Shown here: positions 1-8,807 of the stretch, piece by piece
Numbering within the stretch: position 1 is the first letter of the stretch
How the letters are laid out: every line of letters starts with the position of its first letter
Source of the DNA: JACJYE01 sp964432875
Lineage (GTDB): Bacteria; Bacteroidota; Bacteroidia; Chitinophagales; Saprospiraceae
Direction of reading: 5' to 3'
NCBI GenBank assembly: GCA_964432875.1
Contig: CAYSPJ010000024.1
Coordinates: 1 to 49,920 of the forward strand
DNA length: 49,920 nucleotides
Translations under genes and position numbers: made by a program
The notes under the pieces: model-generated
Database searches by the model: none
What the model was told of the DNA's origin: nothing
What the model saw: the letters and a program-made list of their open reading frames with translations, nothing else

Positions 1-79
1 GCGCTCGCGCGCCGCTATCTTTTGCCTGATCACGCAGGCTTTTTCTTCAGCTTTTACCCCGTTGCTTCTAACGGGATTG

Positions 80-107
80 CAAAGGTACGGCAGCTTTTGA
101 AAACAAA
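80..107 (-). promoter_or_regulatory. Bacteroidota-type promoter reading out of the left edge (proximal copy)
   Basis: On the minus strand a -7 element TACCTTTG (80-87) is preceded by a TTTG -33 element (104-107) with a 16-nt gap, matching the Bacteroidota sigma-ABfr consensus TTTG / TAnnTTTG. Just upstream (105-127) an AT-rich inverted repeat AAAAAACT/AGTTTTTT could act as an UP-like element. Just downstream the RNA would begin with a CCCGTT/AACGGG hairpin. Strong promoters of this form, with AAAAAACT/AGTTTTTT upstream, are typical of rRNA and tRNA operons in this phylum, so I infer that such an operon lies left of position 1. Confidence 0.55.
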
Positions 108-215
108 AAACTTTTTGGGAGTTTTTTTTACTTCTTCTCTTTTTTCGCCTCCCGCAGCAGGCTTGATTTCAGAGAAGAATTTTATTTTCTAATCGCCTTT
201 CTTCCAAAGCGGCTG

Positions 216-246
216 CAAAGGTAATACGTTTCCGCACATTATGCAA
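216..246 (-). promoter_or_regulatory. Second upstream promoter in tandem, minus strand
   Basis: Another TACCTTTG -7 element lies at 216-223 on the minus strand, with a TTG about 20 nt upstream of it (near 244-246). It shares the longer string TACCTTTGCA with the proximal promoter at 80-87 and is likewise followed by a small hairpin-forming stretch (near 189-212). Tandem near-identical promoters 136 bp apart with no start codon between them point to a highly expressed stable RNA transcription unit off the left edge. The transcript target is not visible. Confidence 0.45.
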
Positions 247-374
247 GCTTTCTTGTAATCTTTTTTATTCCCCTCACTATCCTTCGCGCTCATAATATTT
301 GGTGCCCAAGTTGTCAATGCCGTTATAGAACCGAAAGGCTTTGACTTCAATGGAAGGAAACATGGCACTATCAC

Positions 375-601
375 CTGAGCCTAAAATGAAATTTTTTTCT
401 AATATCCCTACCGCTACATTTAAATCAGGCTCTATTTACACCCATCCGGCCTATTTCGAGATGGCAGAATATGAAATCGTGCAGCTTTTCCAGAGTTAAT
501 CGGCACGTACTTTCCGCGCTGATGAAAGGGTAAAATAGAGTTTATTTTTCAGCTAGGCGCATTTCAACTAACATAGTGGCTGTTAAAAGAGTTCCCATGC
601 C
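375..601. other. Intergenic stretch without recognisable content
   Basis: About 230 bp between the two tandem minus-strand promoters and the end of ygiQ. I see no convincing reading frame, no tRNA-like T-arm and no strong hairpin here. Together with 1-374, the first 600 bp contain no protein gene. Confidence 0.5.
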
Positions 602-2563
602 TCACTTTTCTCGGCGTTTGTTCCGGCTAGCCGCTGAGCCTTTGCTTTTGACCGTAGCAGGCAGCTCGTTCTTCCGTGCAGGTTGGTGCGTGCGCGCCTT
701 AATCATCTCGCGCTTGTTGTGCTTCTTTTTGTCGTCAACCAATTTAACGATCAAATCTTCCCGCCCAATAGCCCTGAGCTTGTCGCGGATGAGCTGGTGG
801 TTTTCCCGCTTGTGCCAAAAGAAGAAGAGGTGTTGCTGCTGCTTATCCTTTTTTGATATAGCGGTATAAACTGGCTTGAGCGTGTAGGGGTGTACCCCGG
901 CATAATATATAACGGTGGCAACCGTCATGGGCGTGGGAGTAAAATCCTGTACTTGCTCCAGTTTGAAGCCCATCTCTTTCGTTTCGGCAGCCAGGTTAGC
1001 CATGTCTTCGACCTGAGAGCCGGGGTGGCTGGAGATGAAGTAGGGGATGAGGGGTTGGTTTAGCCCATGTTTCTGATTGATGCGGTCGTATCTTTTTTTA
1101 AACTCATGGAAGTGCTTGAAGGAGGGCTTGCGCATAATCCTGAGCGTTGCATCAGACGTATGTTCTGGCGCAACCTTTAAGCGGCCACAGACATGGCGGG
1201 TGACAAGCTGTTCCATGTATTCTTCCAAGCTGCCATCGTTGTTCTTGTTGTAGCTATCCACCAGTAAGTCATAACGGATACCACTACCGACGAAAGCTTT
1301 CTTTACTTTAGGGTGGGCATCTACCTTGCGGTAAAGCTCGGTCATCGGTTTGTGGCTGGTGTCGAGGTTGCTGCAAATAACCGGGTGGATGCAGGAAGGG
1401 CTTACGCAACGGTCGCAGATCTCTTGCACTTTGCCCTTCATGCGGTACATATTGGCCGAAGGCCCGCCCAAATCACTGATATAGCCCTTGAAGTCGGGCA
1501 TTTGAGTGACGGTTTCGACTTCCTTGAGGATAGATTCCTCTGAGCGGCTGGCGATAAACTTGCCCTGATGGGCAGATATGGTACAAAAGCTGCACCCTCC
1601 AAAACAGCCCCGGTGCATATTGATGGAGAACCGGATCATCTCGTAGGCCGGCGGCGAACCCCGTTTTTTATACTTGGGGTGAGGCATACGCGTATAAGGC
1701 AGATCAAAGGAAGTATCAATCTGATTTTCCGTCATAGGAGGATAAGGCGGATTGACGACCAGTACTTTTTCACCAATTTGCTGCAGCAGGCGCTTGGCCT
1801 GTACTTTATTGGACTCCTGCTCTACGTGTTTAAAATTAGCCGCATAAGATAGCTTATCGCGCAGGCAGCGCTCGTGCGAATGAAGCCACAAATCTTCCCA
1901 GTTCTTGTTCTTGGGCAAGTCATCCTCAGTACGAGGCAGCAGCACCGCAGTCTGCTGTACAGTATTGATAGAATTGAAAGGCACACCTTTATATAATAGG
2001 CGTAGTATTTCGCGCAAAGGCATCTCCCCCATGCCATATACCAGCAGATCGGCACCACTCATTTCCAATATCGAAGGGAAGAGTTTATCTGCCCAGTAGT
2101 CATAATGGGTGACGCGGCGCAGCGAGGCCTCTATGCCCCCAATGAGCACGGGCACATCAGGAAAAAGCTGCTTGAGGATTTTGGTGTAAACCGTCACCGC
2201 ATAATCGGGCCGGAAGTTGGTAGCGCCGCCTGGTGTATAAGCATCCGTAGAGCGGCGGCGGCGAGAGGCAGTGTAATGGTTTACCATAGAGTCCATACAA
2301 CCGGAAGTGACGCCAAAGAACAAGCGCGGGCGGCCCATTTTCTTAAAGTCCCGCAAATCGTCCTGCCAGTTGGGCTGTGAGACGATAGCCACCCGCAGCC
2401 CTTCGCTTTCCAAGATGCGCCCGATGACTGCGGTGCCAAAGGCTGGGTGGTCCACATAAGCATCACCGGATATAAGGATCACATCCAGCTCATCCCAGCC
2501 TCTCATCTCTACTTCCTCGCGGGTAATGGGGAGCCAATCGGTTATCGGACGGTCGTCAAACAT
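602..2563 (-). CDS. YgiQ-family radical SAM protein
   Basis: A 653-residue member of the YgiQ radical SAM family. The radical SAM cluster motif CxxxCxxC is seen as GCFGGCSFC with cysteines 320, 324 and 327; these would bind a [4Fe-4S] cluster and S-adenosylmethionine. The N-terminal part (about 1-190) has the family's LITREEV-type opening and a B12-binding-like fold region; the C-terminal tail is basic and low complexity. The length is usual for the family. The reaction is not established for YgiQ proteins, so only the enzyme class is claimed. The ATG at 2561-2563 is used. A -7-like element TAAATTTG lies at 2631-2638 on the minus strand, about 70 nt upstream. It is divergent from aspS. Confidence 0.93.
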   Translation of the reverse strand: MFDDRPITDWLPITREEVEMRGWDELDVILISGDAYVDHPAFGTAVIGRILESEGLRVAIVSQPNWQDDLRDFKKMGRPRLFFGVTSGCMDSMVNHYTASRRRRSTDAYTPGGATNFRPDYAVTVYTKILKQLFPDVPVLIGGIEASLRRVTHYDYWADKLFPSILEMSGADLLVYGMGEMPLREILRLLYKGVPFNSINTVQQTAVLLPRTEDDLPKNKNWEDLWLHSHERCLRDKLSYAANFKHVEQESNKVQAKRLLQQIGEKVLVVNPPYPPMTENQIDTSFDLPYTRMPHPKYKKRGSPPAYEMIRFSINMHRGCFGGCSFCTISAHQGKFIASRSEESILKEVETVTQMPDFKGYISDLGGPSANMYRMKGKVQEICDRCVSPSCIHPVICSNLDTSHKPMTELYRKVDAHPKVKKAFVGSGIRYDLLVDSYNKNNDGSLEEYMEQLVTRHVCGRLKVAPEHTSDATLRIMRKPSFKHFHEFKKRYDRINQKHGLNQPLIPYFISSHPGSQVEDMANLAAETKEMGFKLEQVQDFTPTPMTVATVIYYAGVHPYTLKPVYTAISKKDKQQQHLFFFWHKRENHQLIRDKLRAIGREDLIVKLVDDKKKHNKREMIKARTHQPARKNELPATVKSKGSAASRNKRREK

Positions 2564-2768
2564 CTTACAAGTTTATTAACTGGCTGTTAAGCCGTTGTGG
2601 AAATCGTGCTGCTATGGATTTTCTAAACATCAAATTTACGATAAAGATTGCATTATACTGAACTAATTGGGCAATGCTACGCTGCTGGAATCGAGGTGCC
2701 CCACCTATTTTCGCCACTATCGCTGCTCTATATTTGTGATTTGTATAGGAAGGCGTAAGAGATTTCTA

Positions 2769-2776
2769 TATTTTTG
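2769..2776 (+). promoter_or_regulatory. Candidate promoter for aspS
   Basis: TATTTTTG at 2769-2776 fits the TAnnTTTG -7 consensus and lies 49 nt before the aspS ATG. A second match, TATATTTG, lies at 2729-2736. No well-spaced -33 TTTG is present for either (the nearest TTTG at 2740-2743 is 25 nt from the first), so the assignment rests on the -7 element alone. Confidence 0.35.
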
Positions 2777-2824
2777 TGTCCTGTTTCGGAAAACAGATGA
2801 CCAATTAACAAAAAATAATTCCCC

Positions 2825-4606
2825 ATGTACCGTACACATACCTGTGGCGAGCTGCGCATCTCTGATGTGGGCAAAGAAGTAAAACTCAGCGGCTGGGTGC
2901 AAGCCCCGCGCGATTTCGGCGGCATGACCTTCATAGACCTGCGCGACCGCTACGGCATCACGCAGCTCGTCTTCAACATGGAGGACGATGCCGAACTCTG
3001 CGAACGGGCCCGCAAGCTCGGCCGGGAGTTTGTGGTCAGTGTTTCTGGCCAAGTGCGCGAGCGCAGCAATAAGAATCCCAACCGAGAGACTGGTGATATA
3101 GAAATAGAAGTCAGCGCTCTGGATGTACTCAACCCTTCAAAGGTACCGCCCTTCACCATCGATGACGATACGGATGGCGGCGATGACCTGCGCATGAAGT
3201 ACCGCTACCTCGATCTGCGCCGTAGCCCGGTACAGCGCAATATCATCTTCCGCAGCCAATTGGCCCTGGAGACCCGCAAATACCTGGCTAGCCAGCATTT
3301 CCTGGAAATCGAAACGCCTTTCTTGATTAAGAGCACCCCGGAAGGCGCTCGCGACTTCATCGTCCCCTCCCGCATGAACCCCGGGCAGTTTTACGCCCTC
3401 CCCCAAAGTCCTCAGACCTTCAAGCAGATCCTGATGGTATCGGGTTTCGACCGCTACTTCCAAATCGTGAAGTGCTTCCGCGATGAGGACTTACGCGCCG
3501 ACCGCCAGCCGGAGTTTACCCAAATCGACTGCGAGATGGCCTTCATCACCCAAGAGGAAATCCTCAATACCTTTGAAGGGCTGACTAAAAGCCTCTTCAA
3601 AAGCATGCTGGATATCGAACTGCCGATCTTCCCCCGCATGTCCTACGATGAAGCCCTACGCCGTTTTGGCTCAGACAAGCCAGATCTGCGTTTCGGCATG
3701 GAGTTCTGCGAATTGAATGAGCTGGCCCAAAACCAAGGTTTTGCTGTATTTGACAGTGCCGAACTGGTAGTGGGCATCGCCGCACCCGGTGCTGCCGAAT
3801 TTACCCGCAAACAAATTGATGAGCTGACCGAATGGGTGAAGCGCCCGCAAATTGGCGCCAAAGGCTTGGCCTATGTTCGCTGTAATGCTGACGGCAGTTT
3901 GAAATCTTCGGTAGACAAATTCTTTAGCGAGAGCACGCTTCAGAGCTGGGCTGATAAAATGGGTGCCCAGCCCGGCGACTTGCTGCTCGTGTTGGCCGGT
4001 GAAGGGGAGAAAACCCGCAAGCAGCTCAATGAGCTACGCCTGGAGATGGGCCGCCGGCTTGGCCTCATGAAAGCAGGCGACTTCAAACCGCTTTGGGTAG
4101 TCGACTTCCCCTTACTGGAATGGGATGAAGGCACACAGCGGTTTTACGCCATGCACCACCCCTTCACCTCGCCCAAAAAAGATGATATTGCCCGGATGCT
4201 CGATGGCGACCACGATACCATGAAAAACCTGCGCGCAGATGCTTATGACCTGGTCATCAACGGCGTCGAAATTGGTGGGGGGTCTATCCGTATACACGAC
4301 CGCAGCTTACAAGAAAAAAACTTCAAGCTGTTGGGCTTTACGCCTGAAGAGGCCGAGGCGCAATTTGGCTTCCTTATGGGCGCATTCGAGTACGGCGCTC
4401 CGCCTCACGGCGGCATCGCTTTCGGTTTCGACCGCCTCTGTTCGGTGATGAACGGGCTGAACTCGATCCGGGATTTCATCGCCTTCCCCAAAAACAACAT
4501 GGGCAGGGATATGATGATCGATGCGCCTTCGCCGGTACACCAAGAGCAGCTCGATGAGCTTTCCCTAGCGCTTAAGGTGTTGGATAGCAGTGGAGGCAAG
4601 GCTTAG
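2825..4606 (+). CDS. aspS: Aspartyl-tRNA synthetase
   Basis: Charges tRNA(Asp) with aspartate in the cytoplasm. The 593 residues match the bacterial-type AspRS: N-terminal OB-fold anticodon-binding domain (about 1-105), the class II catalytic core split by a GAD insertion domain (about 285-420), then the rest of the core. Seen motifs include the flipping-loop/active-site stretch ending in QSPQ (194-197), motif 2 around FRDEDLRADRQPEF (218-231), and motif 3 GIAFGFDRL near the C-terminus. The start is the ATG at 2825. The gene stands alone, convergent with the heme A synthase gene. The sequence does not show whether it is discriminating or also charges tRNA(Asn). Confidence 0.97.
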   Translation: MYRTHTCGELRISDVGKEVKLSGWVQAPRDFGGMTFIDLRDRYGITQLVFNMEDDAELCERARKLGREFVVSVSGQVRERSNKNPNRETGDIEIEVSALDVLNPSKVPPFTIDDDTDGGDDLRMKYRYLDLRRSPVQRNIIFRSQLALETRKYLASQHFLEIETPFLIKSTPEGARDFIVPSRMNPGQFYALPQSPQTFKQILMVSGFDRYFQIVKCFRDEDLRADRQPEFTQIDCEMAFITQEEILNTFEGLTKSLFKSMLDIELPIFPRMSYDEALRRFGSDKPDLRFGMEFCELNELAQNQGFAVFDSAELVVGIAAPGAAEFTRKQIDELTEWVKRPQIGAKGLAYVRCNADGSLKSSVDKFFSESTLQSWADKMGAQPGDLLLVLAGEGEKTRKQLNELRLEMGRRLGLMKAGDFKPLWVVDFPLLEWDEGTQRFYAMHHPFTSPKKDDIARMLDGDHDTMKNLRADAYDLVINGVEIGGGSIRIHDRSLQEKNFKLLGFTPEEAEAQFGFLMGAFEYGAPPHGGIAFGFDRLCSVMNGLNSIRDFIAFPKNNMGRDMMIDAPSPVHQEQLDELSLALKVLDSSGGKA

Positions 4607-4692
4607 GCCAATAAGATTGGGGCTAGGCGATGCTCAACAGCCCTCTGCCCACTCTAATACCATGAAGGCAGCAGCAATTAATGCCTGATGTA

Positions 4693-4749
4693 TGTGGAAA
4701 AGCTGTGGAAAAGCCCGTTTATCAATGCTTTTCCACAGCCTTTTCCACA
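4693..4749. repeat. Long hairpin built from four TTTTCCACA 9-mers between convergent genes
   Basis: Two TGTGGAAAA copies (4693-4701, 4704-4712) face two TTTTCCACA copies (4729-4737, 4741-4749). The inner arms GCTGTGGAAAAGC and GCTTTTCCACAGC (4702-4714 / 4727-4739) are a perfect 13-bp inverted repeat with a 12-nt loop; the outer copies extend the stem to about 22 bp with a single bulged C. Lying between the 3' ends of aspS and ctaA it could be a bidirectional terminator, although neither side has a clear T-run. The 9-mer differs by one base from the DnaA box TTATCCACA, an alternative reading. Confidence 0.6.
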
Positions 4750-4753
4750 ATGC

Positions 4754-5851
4754 TCACCCCGCTTTGCCTTGAAGTTGATAGCGCACGAACAATGCAGCAG
4801 AAAGCAGCAGTATGGCCCCTGCTTGGTGCAGCACGCCTAAGCCTACGGGGATGATCCCAACGCTGTTGATAACCGTCAGGATACCGAGTAAAACCTGGAT
4901 TATCAACAGGCTTACCAACAAGTATAAGCCGACTTTCAACGGGCGGCTCAAAGCAGCCCTAAACGCCTTAAAAAAGAACCAAAAAACCAATAAAACCAAG
5001 GCATAGGCAGCGGTACGGTGTAGTAGTTGCACCAAGGCCGGCATAAAGAGCGCCGCATCGTAATTAACAAAGTTTTCCACATTCCAGGCCGAAGCGTCTA
5101 AAAGTATGCCGGGCACTACCTCTCCATTCATATCCGGCCAGGTAGGATAGAACAAGCCAGCTTTCATGCCCGACATGATCCCCCCCAGGAAAATTTGCGC
5201 CGCGAGCAGGGCTAAGATGGCATTAGCCCCTTTTTTAAACAATGTATTGTTAATAACCTTAGGGGCTGGCTGTACTACCCGATAAGTCAACCACAAAAGA
5301 TAGGAAAATAGCACGAGCGCCAGGGACAAGTGCAAGCTAAGCTTGTAGGCATTTACCCAAGGCCGGCTGGACAACCCGCTGGCGACCATAATCCAGCCAA
5401 AAGAGGCTACCAGAGCCGCGAGGAGGAACACTACGCCCAGGCGTTTCAGCAGCGGCTTATCAACCATGCCCCGCGCCCAGAAGACGCCCAAGGGGATCAG
5501 GAAAACGAAGCCCATGAGCCGAGCCCACAAGCGGTGAAAATATTCCCAGAAGTAGATGAACTTAAACTCGCCCATGCTCATCCCTTCGTTGATTTTCTGG
5601 TATTGTGGCGTAGCTTTATATAAAACAAAGGCCTCCTCCCATTGCTCCGCGTTTAGCGGAGGGAGGGTGCCGGTAACGATCTCCCACTTGGTGATCGACA
5701 AGCCAGAGCCGGTGAGCCGGGTAACGCCGCCAATGACCACTTGCATGAAAATCATCACCAAGCCTATGATCAGCCAGGCTTTAACCGCTCCTGGATATTG
5801 TTTCGGGCGGCTTGGCCGCCCTGCCGTTTCGCGTTCCAATCGTACGTCCAT
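4754..5851 (-). CDS. ctaA: Heme A synthase (COX15/CtaA family)
   Basis: Oxidises the C8 methyl of heme O to the formyl of heme A for aa3-type cytochrome oxidase, in the inner membrane. The 365-residue protein has about eight hydrophobic segments and the COX15-type signature GGVTRLTGSGLSITKW near residue 42. Candidate heme-ligating histidines are H106 (in WEYFHRLW, with E103), H174, H278 and H342. I chose the ATG at 5849-5851 because a -7-like TATTTTTG lies on the minus strand at 5885-5892; an upstream in-frame TTG at 5887 would overlap that promoter. It implies aerobic respiration with a heme-copper oxidase encoded elsewhere. Confidence 0.92.
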   Translation of the reverse strand: MDVRLERETAGRPSRPKQYPGAVKAWLIIGLVMIFMQVVIGGVTRLTGSGLSITKWEIVTGTLPPLNAEQWEEAFVLYKATPQYQKINEGMSMGEFKFIYFWEYFHRLWARLMGFVFLIPLGVFWARGMVDKPLLKRLGVVFLLAALVASFGWIMVASGLSSRPWVNAYKLSLHLSLALVLFSYLLWLTYRVVQPAPKVINNTLFKKGANAILALLAAQIFLGGIMSGMKAGLFYPTWPDMNGEVVPGILLDASAWNVENFVNYDAALFMPALVQLLHRTAAYALVLLVFWFFFKAFRAALSRPLKVGLYLLVSLLIIQVLLGILTVINSVGIIPVGLGVLHQAGAILLLSAALFVRYQLQGKAG

Positions 5852-5892
5852 ATACTGCCAGTTGATTTTTTTTAAGAGAAGAAACAAAAATA

Positions 5893-6496
5893 CGCATAAA
5901 TGTTTGGCCAGCGGAAGGTCAACCTTTTTGCTGAGCTCCCCTAATAGATTATTTTTAAAAATTCATTTTAAAACCCCCTTCATCATTAGGGCTGTTAGTA
6001 TGTTGGGAAAATTACTGGTGAACTCTAGGTTAATCCAGTGTTAACTTTACTGCATTAGATATCAACATCATCTTCTTCTCCAAACCACTTGATGATTTTG
6101 CAATTGGCTGACTTACTCACAACTGGTGTATAAAAATAGGCCTTAGCACTTTTACTTGCGAGCTTAGGCCGCTTTCCACTTTTTTGCTGTTCATTACGCG
6201 TACAGTTATACCCAGAGAGGCGGCCTTATGCTTGATTTTAATATATGGCGACTTGCCATTCTTAGTGATTGTGAGTAAACAGCTGATGTATCAAGGCCTT
6301 CACTCACAAGCAGTGTGGAAAGCGGCTACGGCTAATCATTTGATTTCTTTGCCTTTAGGCTAATCCCGGGAAAAAGCATGTGGAAAACATAAAAACGATA
6401 CAGTGAAATATCCTGTTTTATAGAAAGGTGTCGCCTGAAACTTTTGGGTTGGGATAAAGTTGTTGGCTGCTGTTCAATTCTATGGTAGTAGCTTAT
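5893..6496. other. Intergenic region, possibly holding a decayed gene fragment
   Basis: About 600 bp between ctaA and the SRAP gene with no complete gene. On the minus strand, 6055-6225 is open for 56 codons without a start codon, ending in the acidic string EEDDVDI then a stop; its middle is Lys/Ser-rich. An adjacent frame carries a similarly basic stretch (TITKNGKSPYIKIKHK) just upstream, as if one reading frame had been broken by a single-base shift around 6210. I do not recognise the family. The rest shows no RNA gene or strong hairpin. Confidence 0.25.
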
Positions 6497-6504
6497 TATC
6501 TTTG
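6497..6504 (+). promoter_or_regulatory. Candidate promoter for the SRAP gene
   Basis: TATCTTTG followed by CA is an exact TAnnTTTG -7 element located 53 nt before the ATG of the SRAP gene. A GTTC sits about 21 nt upstream in the -33 position, a weak match. Confidence 0.4.
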
Positions 6505-6557
6505 CATATTGACAGGGGAAATGAATATGCATTGCCTGTACAATAAATTTGAAACAA

Positions 6558-7235
6558 ATGTGCGGAAGGTTTTCTTTTGTTAGTTCGACAGAAAGGATCA
6601 AACACCAACTGGGTGAGATAGAGACAGGCCAGAGCTTGCGCTGCAGCTACAATATAGCGCCGACTCAGCACGCCTATGTCATCACCAATGAGCATCCTAA
6701 GCGGCTGGAATACCTCATTTGGGGCCTCATCCCCCATTGGTCCAATGATGATAAGAATGCAAGCAAGCTCATCAACGCCCGGGCAGAGGGCATAGCGGTT
6801 AAGCCTTCTTTCCGCGTACCCATCCGTCAGAGACGTTGCCTGGTGCTGGCTGATAGCTTCTACGAATGGCGCAATGAGGGAGGGCGGAAAGCCCCCTACC
6901 GCATCCTGATGAAAAACGGCAGCTTGATGTTGATGGCAGGGATCTGGGATATCTGGTATAAGGAGGGGTATGCCGTGAAAACTTTTTCCATCATCACCAC
7001 TGAGGCCAATAAAGAGGCCGCGCTCCTGCACAATCGCATGCCGCTCATCCTGCCCAGCCGGGAGCAGCAAGAGCGCTGGCTCAGCATGCTGAGCATCGAA
7101 GAAGTGGAGGCGATGCTGCAGCGGCCCCCGGATGGGATACTTGATAAGTATCCGGTTTCTGATAAAGTTAATTCCGTGAGCAACAACGCTCCGGAGCTTC
7201 ACGAGCGCATCGGCACTCAGCCGACCTTATTTTAA
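6558..7235 (+). CDS. SOS response-associated peptidase (SRAP, YedK/HMCES family)
   Basis: SRAP proteins form a thiazolidine cross-link with abasic sites in single-stranded DNA, shielding them during replication. The start is fixed by chemistry: the ATG at 6558 places the catalytic cysteine at residue 2 (MCGRFSF) after Met removal, whereas an in-frame TTG at 6549 would not. Other family residues are visible: N33 in YNIAPTQ, N73 and R75 (INARAE), E103 (FYEW) and H158 (LLHNRMP), matching the E. coli YedK set. Length 225, normal. It is followed 38 nt later by dtd, so it may head a small housecleaning operon. Confidence 0.95.
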   Translation: MCGRFSFVSSTERIKHQLGEIETGQSLRCSYNIAPTQHAYVITNEHPKRLEYLIWGLIPHWSNDDKNASKLINARAEGIAVKPSFRVPIRQRRCLVLADSFYEWRNEGGRKAPYRILMKNGSLMLMAGIWDIWYKEGYAVKTFSIITTEANKEAALLHNRMPLILPSREQQERWLSMLSIEEVEAMLQRPPDGILDKYPVSDKVNSVSNNAPELHERIGTQPTLF

Positions 7236-7273
7236 TCTGTGCCTGGAGCGAGCTATCTTTACCGCAAAAAATC

Positions 7274-7726
7274 ATGCGCTTAGTTATCCAAAGAGTCTCC
7301 GAGGCTTCAGTCGTTATCGATGGGGCGGTGAAAGCTTCCATCGGGTGGGGGCTGCTGTTGCTGTTGGGGGTTGAGGAATCTGATACCCAGGAGGATATCC
7401 TGTGGCTATGTGGCAAAACCAGTAAGCTGCGCATTTTCAATGACGCAGCTGGCTTGATGAACTTGTCGGTGCAGGATATCAAAGGTGAAATACTGGTAGT
7501 CAGCCAATTCACTTTGCACGCCAGTACGAAGAAAGGCAACCGGCCTTCCTTCATCCGCGCCGCCAAGCCCAATTTTGCCATCCCGGTGTACGAAGCTTTT
7601 GTCAAAACACTGGAGCAAGAAACAGGGCTGCCGGTTAAAACTGGAGAATTTGGGGCGGATATGAAAGTGCGCCTGTTGAACGACGGGCCAGTGACAATAA
7701 TAATCGACAGTAAAACCAGGGAATGA
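7274..7726 (+). CDS. dtd: D-aminoacyl-tRNA deacylase
   Basis: Hydrolyses D-amino acids (and mischarged glycine) from tRNA, a chiral proofreading step in the cytoplasm. The 150-residue length is typical. Both signature motifs are seen: SQFTLHA (77-83) and NDGPVT (136-141), which carries the cross-subunit Gly-Pro dipeptide; the active site forms at the dimer interface. The stop overlaps the start of the MazG-like gene by four bases (ATGA), so the two are translationally coupled. Confidence 0.96.
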   Translation: MRLVIQRVSEASVVIDGAVKASIGWGLLLLLGVEESDTQEDILWLCGKTSKLRIFNDAAGLMNLSVQDIKGEILVVSQFTLHASTKKGNRPSFIRAAKPNFAIPVYEAFVKTLEQETGLPVKTGEFGADMKVRLLNDGPVTIIIDSKTRE

Positions 7727-8064
7727 TGACCATACAAGAGGCTCAACAAGCTGTAGATCAATGGATTTCAACTATCGGGGTACGTTATTATAATGAATTG
7801 ACCAATACGGCGGTGCTGATGGAGGAAGTTGGTGAAGTAGCCCGCCTGATGGCTCGTCTGTATGGAGAGCAGTCATTCAAAAAAGCAGAAGATGCCGCCA
7901 GCGCTCCTGCTCAACTAGCCGACGAGATGGCTGATGTGCTTTTCGTCCTTATCTGCCTGGCGAACCAAACGGGCATCGACTTGACTGAAGCCCTACAAAA
8001 GAACCTGGAAAAGAAGACGCGGCGCGATGCCGAAAGGCATGCGGGGAATGAGAAGCTGAAGTAG
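7723..8064 (+). CDS. MazG-like nucleotide pyrophosphohydrolase
   Basis: A 113-residue all-alpha NTP pyrophosphohydrolase of the MazG-like superfamily. The Mg-binding residues appear as EEVGE (34-38) and ExxD (E68-D71, in ADEMADVLF), the family's EExxE and ExxD motifs. Such proteins hydrolyse non-canonical or excess NTPs to NMP and pyrophosphate; the substrate cannot be read from sequence. The first ATG (7723) overlaps the dtd stop; a second ATG follows at once at 7726, so the exact start may be either. Confidence 0.88.
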   Translation: MMTIQEAQQAVDQWISTIGVRYYNELTNTAVLMEEVGEVARLMARLYGEQSFKKAEDAASAPAQLADEMADVLFVLICLANQTGIDLTEALQKNLEKKTRRDAERHAGNEKLK

Positions 8065-8099
8065 TTGATCAAAGCACGGCTACGCAGCTGCCCACGGGG

Positions 8100-8807
8100 C
8101 TAGCCTTCCCGCTGCCCTTTGCCGCGGAAAGGGGAGCGTTCCTGTTGGTCTTCAATCATCCTTCGGGAGATATAGATGCTGGCAACTAGCACCAGGATGG
8201 CAAGTATCATTAGTTTATCGTAAGCCTCCTGCAGGATAAAAAAGTCATAGACGCCATGGATGGCAAAAGGGGCGAGTAGCCCTAGGAGCAACATGTGCCT
8301 GCGGGCGCGGCGGGAAAAAGCAAACTTGGATTGCCCAACGAAGTACCCCATGATGATGGCGAAAGAGGCGTGGGCCGGCACGGCGGTGAAGGCGCGCAGG
8401 AGCGTAGTTTTTATACCAAACTGGCCGGCATACAGCACATTTTCAAAGGTGGCAAAGCCCATGCTGATCATCACGGCATAGACGATGCCGTCCATGGGTT
8501 CATTGAAAAAAGGGCGGGGGTAGGGGTAGGCTATCAATAATAGAAACTTGGCTAATTCTTCCGTGAGCGCTACAATGATGAAAGAACAAAAGAGGGCAAT
8601 ACCGAGGTGCTCTGGGGTGTCCCATCCTGATTTTGATGCCCAACTCTCGATTTTTAACACCGGGAAAGTGATAACCATGCCCAGGATGAAGGAAATGGCC
8701 AGGTGTATGCGGGGTTCTTTTTCGTATTTATCAGAATGATAGATATACCAACAGACTAGTAAGCCCGGTATCACAGCCAAAGCGATGAGGAAGCTATCCC
8801 GTATCAT
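8100..8807 (-). CDS. PrsW-family intramembrane metalloprotease
   Basis: A 235-residue, seven-to-eight helix membrane protein of the PrsW/CPBP-like group. Family motifs are seen: EExxK (E83, E84, K87 in TEELAK), E122 in ATFENVL and H146 in VPAHASF, proposed to bind a metal at the membrane active site. In Bacillus subtilis PrsW starts degradation of an anti-sigma factor; whether this one has such a target is unknown. Its ATG shares one base with the stop of the upstream alpha/beta hydrolase (TGATG), so the pair is likely co-translated. Confidence 0.9.
   Translation of the reverse strand: MIRDSFLIALAVIPGLLVCWYIYHSDKYEKEPRIHLAISFILGMVITFPVLKIESWASKSGWDTPEHLGIALFCSFIIVALTEELAKFLLLIAYPYPRPFFNEPMDGIVYAVMISMGFATFENVLYAGQFGIKTTLLRAFTAVPAHASFAIIMGYFVGQSKFAFSRRARRHMLLLGLLAPFAIHGVYDFFILQEAYDKLMILAILVLVASIYISRRMIEDQQERSPFRGKGQREG

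Noticed and set aside
189..374. A 61-codon minus-strand frame near the left edge
   Set aside because: It overlaps the consensus promoter at 216-246 and has no protein-like pattern.
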